From NCBI GenBank assembly GCA_963513935.1, contig OY740774.1, positions 28,601,949 to 28,665,948 on the forward strand: a stretch of 64,000 bases of DNA. The letters are read 5' to 3'. Shown one piece after another: positions 24,046 to 36,322 of the stretch. Source of the DNA: Aphrophora alni. Taxonomy: Eukaryota > Arthropoda > Insecta > Hemiptera > Aphrophoridae. The notes beneath the pieces are model-generated. The model did no database searches and was not told the DNA's origin. It saw only the letters and a list, made by a program, of their open reading frames with translations. How positions within the stretch are numbered: the first letter of the stretch is position 1; each line of letters opens with the position of its first letter. The position numbers and the translations under genes were made by a program.

Positions 24046-26752
24046 AAATCTACAACTGTTCCACTAACGTGGGACTCAAGATGTCTAAAATTATATCTTA
24101 GAAATTCATTGTTTATACTCTTATTTTGTTAAAAAATAACAAATAGAGGGAACGAAACATTTTTGGTATGTCTATTTTTCTATGTTTATAGAAATTCTTT
24201 TCTTTTTATTGTTTTGTTCAGCGTCACTTAAAAGATTGGGACCTAACTTTCTGGAGACAATGTATACCAATTGGTATTTCCATGTTTATATTTGAGTCGC
24301 TGGAGATATTTGTTAACTTAAAAATTGAATTAGTACATTTTTAAATGGTGAGCGATTTCACGTAATTTTTTTTTTTAATCCGACTACATTTTCAGAGCCA
24401 AATTACAAAAATGGTTTAAACTGATAAAGTTTCGAAAATATTTTCATTATTTCACTTCTTGATACAACAATCTTTAATCCATACCAGGTTAAAACATACC
24501 GTATTTAATTGGTTATGAAACAAATTTGCTTAAGTAACGAGATAAGTATCCTGATAACTTACGTTCGTATTAAAATGTTCCAGATAGAACATTTATTATT
24601 TTTTTAGCGTACAATGTTAAAACTATGTCTTTTAATTTAAAAGTTGAGTTGAACTACATAAAATTAATAGTGTCATTATATTTTCTTATCAATAGCAAAT
24701 TACTTTACTATAAATCATCTTTCTACAAAGGTAGCCATTTTTAAATATTCACAGTCGCAATTTAAATGACGCATCTGATTTAAAGAATTGTAGTAGAATC
24801 TTACTTCCGTTCACATCGAGTTCGACTGATTCAATTCAAGGGTCTTACGATATAATCTGTCTTATTAAATAGTAGCAAAAATAACCTAGATTTTATCTAT
24901 GTTTTGGTAATTTTTCTACATGGATTTTTCTTGATTAATTCAATTTTTAATTTTCTAAACCACTAGATTTCGTTTACTAAAAGCCAAGTAGGGAATCGCA
25001 TCGTATTGAGAGTAAATAACAGCTCCAGGTATCGATTACTGAAAGGCTTTAACACAATTTAAGCCTTCTAGATTAACTTCGACACAGTTAATTACTAGCA
25101 GCACAGCATGTTTCGTGAATATCGTCTAACATACAGCTTTAAGTAGGAATATTAAACCTACAAATTAAACGATGTCGCATAAGATTCTTAATTAGCCCTA
25201 TATTATTTATTGAATAATAAAAATAAATTGTGTTATTTGATTGTGTTATGTAATTAATACAAAATTAATATTACTTGACAAATAAGATTGTTCTTTAAGT
25301 TTGTGCTAGATGTTAAATTTTTTTTTTTTTCAAATGGGATAATTCTTGGCCAGCATTACTATTCATCATAATTTGCTGAAAATCTTACAGCTTTCCAAAC
25401 GATTTTGGATCAACACCTTAACTTTTAAGGATCACTCTTTTGAAATTTAACATCTTACACACCATGCGTGCGCTCTAGTTACTATACCAACCGATGGCTA
25501 ATGTAAGCCAATTATATTTTTCTTCTTTTTCAATCAAGTGTAGAATATGATAGGCGTGGTATTCATAAAATTAAAAAATCTACTTTTTTTTACCCAAAGA
25601 AAAAGTCATTGCTTGACATGCATAATTTGTTTTGCGATCCTGCGCACAATTGGTGTCATACAAATACTAGGAATTAGACATTTTTCGCGTACTTTTAACC
25701 TATTTGACAGTTTTAAAATACAATGAACTATTTTAAAATAATTGAAATTTCAAACAGTTTTTTGGTAGTTCAACTTACTGTTTCAAAATTTGCAGATTTT
25801 AATTCCACATGTATTGTTATAAACCCAAATTTTCTACATAGATATTTTCAAAACTGTAATTTCGAACTTTGAGCTTCCACAGAAATTCTATACACCACCA
25901 AACTAATATTATTATTGAATACCGGCGGTCTTGTCATTCTGTATTGTAATAGTAGTTGACGGAAAACCACATCTTCACCAATGTATGTAAGTGACATTTT
26001 ATAATCAATCGCGCGAGTAACTAGAAATATGTCAGTTTAATTCATCGGTGAATGCCTTTCGTTGTCCTTCACAACCTGATTTTATTCGTTCTCAGTTTGT
26101 TGTTTAGAGAAATTTATACTATTTTTTGCATAAAGTATTAATAAGTGTTTGTTAAATTTAAATATACGGGGATCTTCCAACAAAAGAATCGCTACTGGTA
26201 CTATTTTAGAGATCGATGTGTTAAACTTATTGAATAATGACGTATATTTCATATTATTGGTATAATTTTGTCTGTCATTTGTATATACGCAATTATACTC
26301 AATGTTTCAAGATTAACTATCATCTCTCGTTATCAAGTGATAAAACTATAATATACAAACATGAAAAGGGTGATCATATCTATTTAGGACTATGTTACAA
26401 TCTAAAACTATTAATATAAGAGGAGAACCCAGTCATAAAGTTAGGTCTGATATTGGTCAACACTACTGAATTTGTATTCAAACATGACCAGGATAACACA
26501 AGTCATCAGAATACGTTACACATGAATGACAAACACCAAGTTCAACTGAGCAAAAGGGGTGTGTGACAACTGATATGGCACTCCAAGTTATAGTACCTAG
26601 GAAATTCCTTGCAAGCATTTAGTTATCTTACTTCTGGGAATCCTAATTTCAACATTAGACATATGTATTGAATAAAAATTGTTGTTTTGTTGTTGTTAAT
26701 TCTATGAAAATGATAAAATCGATACTTTAAGTAACGTTTTCTTTCTTTCTTT
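24046..26752. other. Unassigned AT-rich sequence
   Basis: No gene, RNA gene or family copy was recognised. The frame at 26237-26419 is composition-driven. The segment 26430-26640 is a little less AT-rich and untraced. Confidence 0.4.
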
Positions 26753-26975
26753 AATTAAGGGGCGTGACAATTCCGAGTTACCCTAGCCTTTTTTTCTTCT
26801 TTTTTTTCTTTTTCTTTTTCTTTCTTTTTTTTTCATACAACCATATACTAGATCCCTCCCTTTCATCTTTCCTATCAGGTCTCTCTTTACCACCTCTTGT
26901 TTTCTAACGATTCTTTCCCCCTTTTTTTTATAACGCTATGATGGCCGAGATATTTTACGTTTTTAACCAATAAAC
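26753..26975 (+). repeat. Family A copy A8 with expanded pyrimidine tract
   Basis: The GGCAATCCCGAG-type start is reduced to GACAATTCCGAGTTACCCTAG. Downstream landmarks are GATCCCTCCCTTTCATC, CCTATCAGGTCTCTCTT and AACGCTATGATGGCCGAGA. A CTTT/CTTTTT-rich tract at about 26788-26835 interrupts the usual CATATAGTCTTGGGT section, presumably a local expansion. Confidence 0.7.
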
Positions 26976-27090
26976 TATGTAATGTTTCCCTACTATTCTT
27001 ATAGTAACATCATTGAATTTAAATCTACGATGAAATCTCACAGCCTACGATAACGTGAAGGATAATATGTACATTGAATAGTTGTAGTCT

Positions 27091-28200
27091 TGTATGAATT
27101 AGATAATCACACACTATTGTATAAATAATATTTAGTCAAGTGAAACCATTTCAGGAAGTTATAGTTAAGTGCACAGACTTTTGGCATGACATTACTAAGT
27201 GCACCGACTTTAAACGTTAAGAAGATCGGCAGTCTATTTAGTATATAAAATCAACATTAATATTGGTAATTTAACTTTACGTTTTCTACAAATTATAGTG
27301 TGGTTGTTTAATATACCCGCTTATACAGCAGTTTATCTTTACATTTTGTATTTATTTTAACTTAGTCCGGTATTGCTCACCTTTAGCAATGAAGATGTCA
27401 CAATGCAATGCAGATTAGTTATCCCGAACTTAAATTTGCGCCGCAATGCCTAATTGACAGCTCTCCACACAATATGTCAGTCGACCATGATGACGTCACT
27501 TCTTGCATGTTTACATCAAGACAGTTTAAAGCTTGTTATAGGAAATTGTTGAATAAATTATACATAACCTAACAATGGCAGTAGAATATTGATTTATCCC
27601 AATCAATCGAGATAAATAGGTTATTCGTGACATATATGTCATTAACGAGGTGTATTTACTAGCACTATCTATATACACGTCATTTTAAACATTCATTAAT
27701 AACGTTTATTACCATCATATAAAATCTGTTGTTCTTGCCTGAAGATTATTAAACATTATCTTTCTTTTTCACCACCCTGTATTACATCTAGGAATAAACT
27801 TCTTTTCAACTAGTTGGAATGATTGTGTATATTGGATTTTCTGTTTTAAAATGGCAGTTATTTAAAATAGAGTCTGGACGATTCCAAGGTACGGACGCCA
27901 TTGCCCCTATTAGGAAAAAAGTGCTTATCCGAAGTATGGAATTAAAATATAATTTTGTGGACAAATAAAAAAAAACTGTAGTAAAAACGGTTTTCTAAAA
28001 CTTGTCTGAAACAATTACCAAGTTGTTGCACTTTAACTATGGCTATGACGGTAATTGGTGTTCTTCAAATTTAAAATTGGTGCACTTAACCATGTCATGC
28101 CAAAAATCGGTGCACTTAACTACGACTTCTTCATTTGGTGTACTTAACTAAATATTGTTCATACAATAATATGTGATTATCTATCTGTTTTATGTATGAA
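27091..28200. mobile_element. 1.1 kb inverted-repeat element with subterminal GTTAAGTGCACC repeats
   Basis: Arms at about 27101-27230 and 28060-28182 are inverted copies, at roughly 80% identity by eye. Both end in AGATAATCACA..TATTGTAT (right arm read on the minus strand). Each arm carries repeated TTAAGTGCACC-type units around TTTTGGCATGACAT. The 8-mer TGTATGAA occurs just outside both arms (27091-27098 and 28193-28200) and may be a target duplication, though the right end has about 10 extra bases. The ~830 bp interior is AT-rich and non-coding. It is best explained as a non-autonomous DNA transposon; superfamily unresolved. Confidence 0.7.
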
Positions 28201-29398
28201 CTATCTTTATACTTTTGTTTTCTTGTTTTGCGTTATTCGAAATTATAGTAAAATACGCCTATAAACCAAATCTTATAAAAATCATTGCACTCGTTGTACC
28301 CTATAACGCACTATGTGAAAGATAGAAGACATATTAATTTGTTTGGCTGATCACTTAACCTTTTTTGTAAAGCCCTTGGTAAAACAAGTATTGAAATGTT
28401 TCTAATATTAAGGTCATTTTATTTAAGGACAATTCTTGAAATTTTTTAAAATGTAAAAACCTGCAATATCCAAATTAAATTAGTTTAGTTTATTGAAACA
28501 TTGGTTTTTAAATGTCTGTTACACGAACGTTTTAATATGTCAGTTATTGTAGAGTAGGTTTATAATACATCTGACAGAACATTAATCATTCTGAGTTCAT
28601 TCATCAGTTTACAAGTCGGATATAATAAATGGAAATTGTAGTAATGTTCAATGCAGTGCTTCTGCAGTTGCAACGTGTAACAGCACCCTCGTCGCTTAGT
28701 TCGTTACAAACCGAGTGCTTTGCCTCGTTAAACATCACTCATTGTTCGAATTAACCTCGTCATTTTCATTGTCCACTTCACCATCAAGTCACTTCAACAC
28801 TTTCAAGTCCACCAGAGTTGCTCGTTTCCCTTCAAACGTTATTAAGTTAGCAATAAAATGTCAACTTGTGTGTTAAAAAAATTAAACGATTAATGTCAGT
28901 TGACACCAGCGTATTTCTTTACTTGATGAATTTAATTAAACACACTACTGGAACGAAATGATAACCGAGAAGTGTTTTGCCTTTAAGTAACAAGTAGGAG
29001 GGGGGGGGGTTGCGATAATCTATACAGCCGACTGCAATGTTACCAATCGAAATGAAGAGAAGAAATAATATACGTGTTGCGTAAATATTACGTCATTTTT
29101 ATTAACCCTTTTATTTTGATTAAAAACAAGAAGAAAATAATGTATTCAATTCCAACTAACAAAACGTATAAATGATATTTCTAAAAAAAACCTTCAATTC
29201 GCATAGCGACGATTGGTCTTCCTGTCTGTTTCGTTCAATGTAATAACATAAAACAATAACGCACATTGTTGCCAGACCTCCAGTCTGACAACGCTTTTTT
29301 CTTTCGTCAAGGTATGAAATATTGGCTGTCCAAAGTTTGGCAACAACGCTCTAATTTGCCTGCATCCTATAACACCTGTGAACTGTCACGTACACCAT
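28201..29398. other. Sequence upstream of the candidate promoter
   Basis: The block 28660-28850 is less AT-rich than average and pyrimidine-biased, with no open frame; it may be regulatory. A G-run lies at about 29001-29009. The open frame beginning at 29266 overlaps the candidate promoter and is not considered coding. Confidence 0.35.
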
Positions 29399-29522
29399 GT
29401 TACGTCACACATCACCCCATATCGGACGATGTCGTGTCCTTCGGGAATTGGATTCTGATTGGTTCTTGAAAGGCGTCATTTTCCTACCCTTGTCGAGGCC
29501 TCGGCTTCATTACATTCAGTTT
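29399..29522 (+). promoter_or_regulatory. Candidate RNA polymerase II promoter
   Basis: A CRE/ATF-like TTACGTCAC is at about 29400-29408. An inverted CCAAT (ATTGG) is at about 29457-29461. An arthropod-style initiator TCAGTT lies at about 29516-29521 in ACATTCAGTTTGG. There is no TATA box in the expected position and no good DPE at +28. The region is clearly less AT-rich than its surroundings. The assignment is by motif only. Confidence 0.35.
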
Positions 29523-29777
29523 GGCTCCAGATTCCTACTCCGTAACTCATCAACGTCAACGATGAATTTCACCAGCAACTAACAAGTGTTTTTTTATATT
29601 GGTCCAGTTCCAATTTATCATCATATTTTTCTATCAGTGCAGTTCTAGTTTTCTGTATGTGGATTGTGCAATGTGTGAGATTGTGGTTTTGTATATTTAA
29701 ATGAACGTGAAATTTTTAAGTGTCTTACAGTGCGCCCATCTAACGAGACGTCTCAGAGCAGACTTTCAGACAATCAC
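29518..29777 (+). CDS. Candidate first exon: 5' UTR plus start of an unidentified protein
   Basis: The exon would run from the initiator to a consensus splice donor, CAC|GTAAGTA, with GT at 29778-29779. The last ATG, at 29701, opens a frame that stays open to the donor: MNVKFLSVLQ then CAHLTRRLRADFQTI, phase 2 at the junction. The peptide has no acidic residue until D21 and four arginines or lysines before it, which resembles a mitochondrial targeting sequence. A nine-codon uORF (29671-29700) ends in TAA directly abutting this ATG, which would suggest reinitiation control. No downstream exon with a matching phase could be identified, so this could equally be a non-coding first exon or chance. 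Confidence 0.35.
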
Positions 29778-30509
29778 GTAAGTACAAACCTGCAATTGTT
29801 AATCATATATTGTAATTATTCTATATGCAGAATTTTTGTTTGAATTGTCACTGAATGGTCCTCCGGAAAAAATCCACAACTTTTCACATAGAAATACTTA
29901 ACAAAATCCCGTACATTATCGTACAATACGCGAGAATTTGTTCATAATCATCCAAAGTATAATTTGTAGAAAACAAAGAATTGAAATTGTTAGTATTACG
30001 TAATGATATTTATAAATGAACATGATGGAAACACTACTGTAAGCTGAACTAGTTGAAAACAAACAATCGTCGAAGTAAGTTGGATACGTTTGTATTGCTC
30101 TTTGTTAAAGGTAAATTTTGAATAAAGCTGTTGGTAACATTGTTTAAACTTCTGTAAAATTTTTACGATCTCATTGTTTAAAATACGACTAGTAATAAAC
30201 TTCAATGAGCTAACACTTGTGGAAATTTCAATTACCAAATGAACGAAATCACAACTTTTTTTACAAAAAATCACTTTATTTGTGTAACACAAATACAAGA
30301 CGACGTTTCAATGACAAAGCTGACGTTTCTTCATCCTCAGCTGCTACATGCAGTCAAACCCTACTGACAGTGGACTGTGACTTTTATTTGGAAGTTGTGT
30401 TTTTATTCATATGGTTATAATTATAATATCGTAACACTTGGTATCCAAATTGCATCCAAATTGGAAATCGGTGATATTACTCATTTCAATGGGCTGAAAT
30501 GTTTAATTC
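29778..30509. other. Putative intron start and unassigned sequence
   Basis: If the candidate exon is real, intron 1 begins here. At about 30295-30345 a motif AAGACGACGTTTCAATGA recurs at 58170 (family F). No acceptor/exon pair could be supported; the 100-codon minus frame at 29996-30298 has no motif. Confidence 0.3.
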
Positions 30510-31275
30510 CACTGAAATTCATCGTCGGTTAAGTGAAGTGTATAGGGAAAAGGCCTTTTCTCGCCAGGCGATTGCAAAATGGCCCGAGTTGCTTGAAAAT
30601 GGGAGCAGCGAAATTGTGAATGATTGTAGGCAAAGACGTCCAAGACTTCAGTCATGAATGGCAATGTTCTACAATTTAATCTTGCAAACAGAAGAATCAC
30701 GGAGACCGTAATCGCAACCTAAGATGAATATTTTTCTAGAAGTGTGCTCAGTACCATCTCTGATCACCTGCAGTTTCGAAAAGTGTGCGCTTGTTGGTTG
30801 CCTCGCTAACTCACTGCAGAACATAAAGAGAAGTTTTTTCAATCGGTTCTCTTTCTTGCTTCGTTAAGACAGGGATGGTGATTCATTTTTTGACAGAAGT
30901 GTGACTAAAGATGAATACTGAGGCCATCATTTCACTCCTGAAACAAAACGAAAATTCCGAATAACAATTATTAATGCATCAGCCTACTGTGGAACGTAGA
31001 ACAGACTAAAATAGGCAATTAAAAACCGGCATCCAGGAAAACCGTCAAAAGGTCTTGTGCTTCTCCATGACAATGCATCCCCTCATTCTGTTCGTGTTAC
31101 AAGAAGCCTCATAAAGTAGAAGTTAAAAATGGGAAGAGTGGGAACATCCTCCATATAGCCCTTTGCGCCTTATGATTTCCACATGTACGGTCAAATGAAA
31201 GATATTCTTGCCAAACAGTGATTCGGAAATGATGAAGAAGTGAAGAATGTACTAAGAGAATGTGTGGTAAAATTG
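30510..31275 (+). pseudogene. Mariner-family transposase pseudogene
   Basis: Reading through stops and shifts: EIHRRLSEVY, FSRQAIAKW and ENGSSEIVND (N-terminal helix-turn-helix), FRKVCACWLPR.LTAEHK (linker), VTKDEY.GHHFTPETKR, then PGKPSKGLVLLHDNASPHSV, PYDFHMYGQMKDIL and FGNDEEVKNVLREC. The catalytic aspartates are at about 30910, 31069 and 31174. The second and third are separated by exactly 34 residues, the DD34D spacing of mariner. The first and second are only 52 residues apart where mariners have about 90, so roughly 40 codons are deleted. There are several stops (for example 30919, Trp to stop). No terminal inverted repeats were found. It is inactive. Confidence 0.9.
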
Positions 31276-34200
31276 TTTTTAATAAAATACTTAAAAAGTG
31301 GCACTCGATACAATAAATGTCTGAATATTTAGGGATTATGTAGAAAACTAGAGCTTTATTTGCAGTTTCAGAATAATTAAAGACATTTTCTTAATTTGTA
31401 CAACTTTTAATTTTTTATAGGTTAGTGTAATTTACTTTTTGACTGTCCCTCATACTTTGGAGTTTACTTCAAAATTTGTTGATTCGTAGATGTGTCTCGG
31501 ATTAAAAGGTAAGGTTGCCAGAAGTAAGATCTTAAGTGTTTTGATAGATTTTCTAACATTTAGCGCTACATCATCTTTAATTGTGTGGGTGTTCTTAGAT
31601 GTAAACCTTGTAACTACTACTCGTACATTTCTTCAATTAGACAGCGAAACATTGTTTTATAAATTAGAAAACTTAGAACACACATCTTTAAAAAATAAAT
31701 AAATCTTTACGATTCTTCAGATTCACGTAAATAATAATTAACAAATTATAAACTCTATTTACAGAAGTATATCTTGCAAATACTTATAAGATTTAAGTTT
31801 CTAAAAAACGAAAACATTCCCAATCACGTACTCTTTAAATTAACTCGCACATAATATTTCTGAGTTGAAAATGACATCAGTACAACGTTTACGGCGCAGG
31901 GAGAACATACCTTGAATCCATCATTGTACTTACCCAACTCTCTGTTGTAAATCAACTCGTATACAGATTTACTGTATCTTGTAATTTCGTATCGCTTTTG
32001 CATCATTGGTTAGTTTTCCAAATACGATGTGACAGTCTACACACACTTTAACAAATAACCAATTATTTTTATTTAGGAAATAAAGTTGTTTAGATTTCTT
32101 TAAACATTAAATTGAGAAACAGTATAACCGTTGTTAAAAACTATACATTTTATTAATTTTAAAGCGCCTCTTGTTACGAAAGGTTTGTGTTACAAAATCG
32201 TTAGTTATATAACTAGTTTGGGCACAACTATTGTTTACAGAGTGATAATATAAATATTATGTAGTGAAATGAGGACATAGTTTTACATCCTCGTTACAGA
32301 GTGGTAAGGGCGTTATTAGTTTAAAAAATAATTTATAGTCGTGCATATAAACTCTTAAATAGTGTTCGTTTACGTAATATACATGTGTAATATTGAATAT
32401 TGTGTCAGTTCTTCTGTTTCTTACTAGTATTATTATTAGTTACCTTTGTGTATTGTTATAATTTAGCTAGGTGAACAAACGTGTATTATGATCGGCCGCC
32501 TTTTTGCTGTGGGTTGAAATAGAGACTTCTAATTTTCCTTGTTCTTTTTTTTTATCAATACCTTTAATAACAAGTGCTTTTCAATGAGCTTTTACAATTA
32601 AGATTCTTGAGCAGTCACTAAAATCCCCGATTTTGGAGACAAGGGAAAAATCCCCGATTTTGTTGCCCTATGCGTGAAAAAAGTACATTTTCATGTCTTA
32701 TAAATATTTCCTGAGTTTGGGTTTTCTTTGGTCATCCGTTACAAAATCAACGAAGTGTTCTCACATTTTTGACTTTTATGTATTAGATTAGCCTACATCC
32801 TCCTCATTTTAAAATCCACAAGAAGCCTCCAATACTTCGTGTCTCCGCCCTAGGAATTCTTGCAACTAATCTAATATTACGATATCTACAAGTCAGAGTT
32901 AGAAATTCGTTAGAGTTTATTGTCGTTTAAATTCTTTTTTTTTTATTATTACAACGTGTTGGAGTTGTGGTGGAATAACATGTGAATTAAAATTTGGTAA
33001 TATTAATATAATTTTATTTGTACAATAATAAAAGTAGTTTAATATAATTTTTTTTAAACTGTTTTAAACGCGTAATTTTGGAATTTTTAATCAAATTATT
33101 CTGAATTTCAATAGGTTTTCTACTAGAGACGTTAATAGTAAAACTCCCTTTCTTGATTTTTCGGGCTTACTAACAACACAACTACAGGAGAAAGGTATAT
33201 CGTAAACAAATTGAATCAAAAACAAAGGTAAACGTAAACAAAGGTATATCGTGTTCCGTAGCTGTTACCTTTGAATTTTTCATATTTCTACTTCCAAATA
33301 CCAAATTAGGAACGTATAGTTATTCTGCTTAAATTTCTATAGGGTATATATTTTTCACATATTGTTTTAGTTCATTTCTGACATATCGATCCACTTAGCT
33401 GCGACTGACTGCTGTGTATCAAACTGTGAATGCAGTTTGTGCACTTTACTAACTGTTTATCGATTGTATGCACTTAACTATCTCAATTTCATGACCCAAG
33501 CAACACATTTATAATATTTTTTGATTATGTTTGTCCATCTCTTTTGTCAGGAAATGTCTCGAGAACAAAACAATACTTTTCAATAAACGAAATAATTAGA
33601 TTTTTATGAACAGCTTAAGATATGAATTGGCTCCAAATTTAAGATCATTATTAATTATGGACATATTTTGATGAAATTTTAGTTATTGTTAATTGAATCG
33701 TCGAGTTCACATTTAACTTTCCTTTATACTAATCCTGGTCTCCATATACCTTACAATTTATTATAAATTCAACAATTTTAAAATCATTTGATTGAAATAT
33801 ATGTAGAGTTGTGTGGAATTCTCTCTCCCGTTTTCCAAAAAATCCAATTAAACTTAAAACTTTTGATCGAGTTTTGAAGAAATTTAAGAATACTGAATTA
33901 GAATTTAACATTGAATTTTGATATTCATATTTGGGAAACTGTTTTTCACCAATTTAAATTACATTGATATGCTGATTATAAATAACTTTTAATTGGTCAG
34001 CTAATCTGTAATTTTGAAAAATAACATTTTTCTTTTCAACTCGACTCCTTAAGTTTGAAGTAATGGTGTCTCAAGTTTCCAACTTTTAAGTTCCAGAACT
34101 TCTTGTCGTGGAGAGGGGGGGTCTCCAGATGCTATTTCTATCGTAGACTAAATTATTTCATCAAATATTAATAGTTTTGTTTCCAGTTTAACTTCAAATT

Positions 34201-35460
34201 GATTCCGCTTTTGATATATCCTCTTTTGAGATGGTGCAATGTTTTGTAACTATTTATTATTTTTGAAATAAATAAATATATTCTTAGTAATTGGCTACAA
34301 CTTCCAGAAGTTAACAATACCTGTTATTCCTTATAGTTATTGAGGGAATATTCATGTTACATTTTGTAAGAAGAAGGATTACAATAAAAGAAGTTGTAGT
34401 CAGTTTAATAATAAATATTTTAGTTTATCTTTTATCATTAACACAGTTACCCTCTAACGTACAATAAAAATAAAAATATTATACTTTTTTTTTATAAAAG
34501 AGGAAAATAGTTTGTCTCTCAAAAATTGTGTTTGAAACAACAAGTTTTCTCCATATAATAATGTAGACACAATAACGTCTTAAATATACTGATAGAGTTT
34601 TCGTACGCATACCAAATATGAACTTAATATCTCATCTATTTTCGGAATTACTAATTTTGTTTAGAACAAAACATTCAGAACAACAGACAAAAAATGAAAC
34701 AATTTCGGACCAAGTTTATTAGAAATATTTTCTTTATTTTGATGTTGTAAAGCGTTTATACTCTCATAATGAATCAACCTGTATATAGAACGAGAAAACA
34801 AATAAATCAAAACAGCATATACAATGCGTATAATATGTCTACAGTATACATAGCAGGAAATATGGCAACCTAGGTTGGTTGAACTCTACAACGTTGTATA
34901 TATGTTGGGGTTGGGGAATTAGCTCTGCAACTCTGGTACATAAATCCCAATTTGTCATTCACCCACAAAATCGCTACGCACAACTCCTCAATATTTTAAT
35001 ATTTGAATGAATGTGATTTTTAATAACAAAACAGTACATTTATATAATAATTTATTATCTTTAATATTAATGCATATATTACACATACCGTGACCTGCAT
35101 TGGTTTTATAGAAATAACGAATGGTCTCGTTGTTGGTTTATTTTGTAACTACTCATTTTGTGAACATTATACACCACTTGGATGTTTTAAGACTTTTATT
35201 ACATCATTCATGTAAACCCAATATAGCTACTGTCTAGTGCACGACTTGATACAACCTTTTTATACATCAAGAAGTAATAATAAATAATACCACAGTTACT
35301 GTACACTTGAACAAAACACCTCTAGCAAAGAGAAATAATAAAAGTTAAAACATTAATCCGCGACTTGTGGCTTGCATTGTAATTATTATAATCATTCATT
35401 GAGAAAACAGTAATAATAAATAATTTCCAGTACCATTGATTTTACATAATAAATATATTG
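31276..35460. other. Long AT-rich stretch without recognisable genes
   Basis: Small items only. A 16 bp direct repeat AAAATCCCCGATTTTG occurs at about 32620 and 32647. A fragment at 33436-33495 has spaced TTAAGTGCA/AAAGTGCAC units on the minus strand resembling the arms of the 27.1-28.2 kb element. G-rich GGAGAGGGGGGG is at about 34111. Frames at 31490-31702, 31824-32006 and 33729-33911 show no domain. Confidence 0.4.
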
Positions 35461-35640
35461 CCCATCTTCAGGGTTAGGTTAAGTTAAGATATTAGAAGCT
35501 GTAATACTGCTATCTACCGGCACACTTTTGGTAACTTCAAGATCACCATCCCGTAATGCATGTTCCGACTGTACCTACGCTAGCGCATTCTATACCTGGG
35601 CTTACAAAACGACAAAAGTTTAACCCACATAATAAGCCTC
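35461..35640 (+). repeat. Family B dispersed repeat, copy B2
   Basis: It contains TACTGCTATCTACCGGCACAC, TTGGTAACTTCAAG, CCGTAATGCATG and GCTAGCGCATTCTA in the same order as B3 at 48.9 kb. A family G segment follows at 35715. Confidence 0.6.
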
Positions 35641-35714
35641 ACATTATCGTATACTATGAGACTTATACCTTAGATATAAATTCTAATGGTCGTACACGTT
35701 AACTGCAACTGTCT

Positions 35715-35805
35715 TGTCTATAAAATTCCGAACTTTGGTGGGCCTTGTTGGCTGATAATCCAATTCGTTGGAAGCATAAACGATCCGACTACTGTTTATA
35801 TTTGT
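35715..35805 (-). repeat. Family G repeat, copy 1
   Basis: Its complement matches 59921-60010: ACAGTAGTCGGA, TTTATGCTTCCAA.GAATTGG and CCACCAA in order. It lies next to B2. Confidence 0.6.
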
Positions 35806-36129
35806 ATTTTAAAAAGTTCTTGATACTAATACAAGTGACATGAAAGTTATATCCAGTTTTAGAGAAAATCACAAGGAAAAACACTACACCAGTTATGTAA
35901 ATGATAATTATCTTGATATTTTTGTAACGGTATGAAACATAAAGGTTTTAATTCGATAAATAAAAATAATATGAACTTTTTTGTCTGTTTTAACAGGTAA
36001 AAATTTCTTGTTGGAGAGTTTAAGGAAACAATTAAAATATCATCTTTATTTAATGTATTTTTTTGTAATACTGCTTGTTATGCCTCGTTCACAACATTGC
36101 ATTTATTACTTCGGATCTATATTTCTCGC

Positions 36130-36130
<1 letters not shown>
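35806..36130. other. Unassigned AT-rich sequence
   Basis: No feature was recognised. An open frame starting at 35981 runs into the TA microsatellite and is not supported as a gene. Confidence 0.4.

Positions 36131-36179
<49 letters not shown>
36131..36179. repeat. (TA)n microsatellite
   Basis: About 24 uninterrupted TA units, roughly 140 bp beyond the 3' end of the LINE remnant on the minus strand. Confidence 0.95.
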
Positions 36180-36182
<3 letters not shown>

Positions 36183-36322
36183 TCTTAACAATTTGTTATA
36201 TTTATATTACAACTAAGTACAAACTTATCAAGTAATTTATCTTTCGCAATATATCTTCCCAATAAACCAGTAGCTCGTGAAAATTATTCCAGGATCTGTA
36301 CTCATCAGACAGAACAACTCGT

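Noticed and set aside
35981..36235. 84-codon frame with a Tyr-Ile run
   Set aside because: The run is the (TA)n microsatellite translated; the start region has no supporting context.
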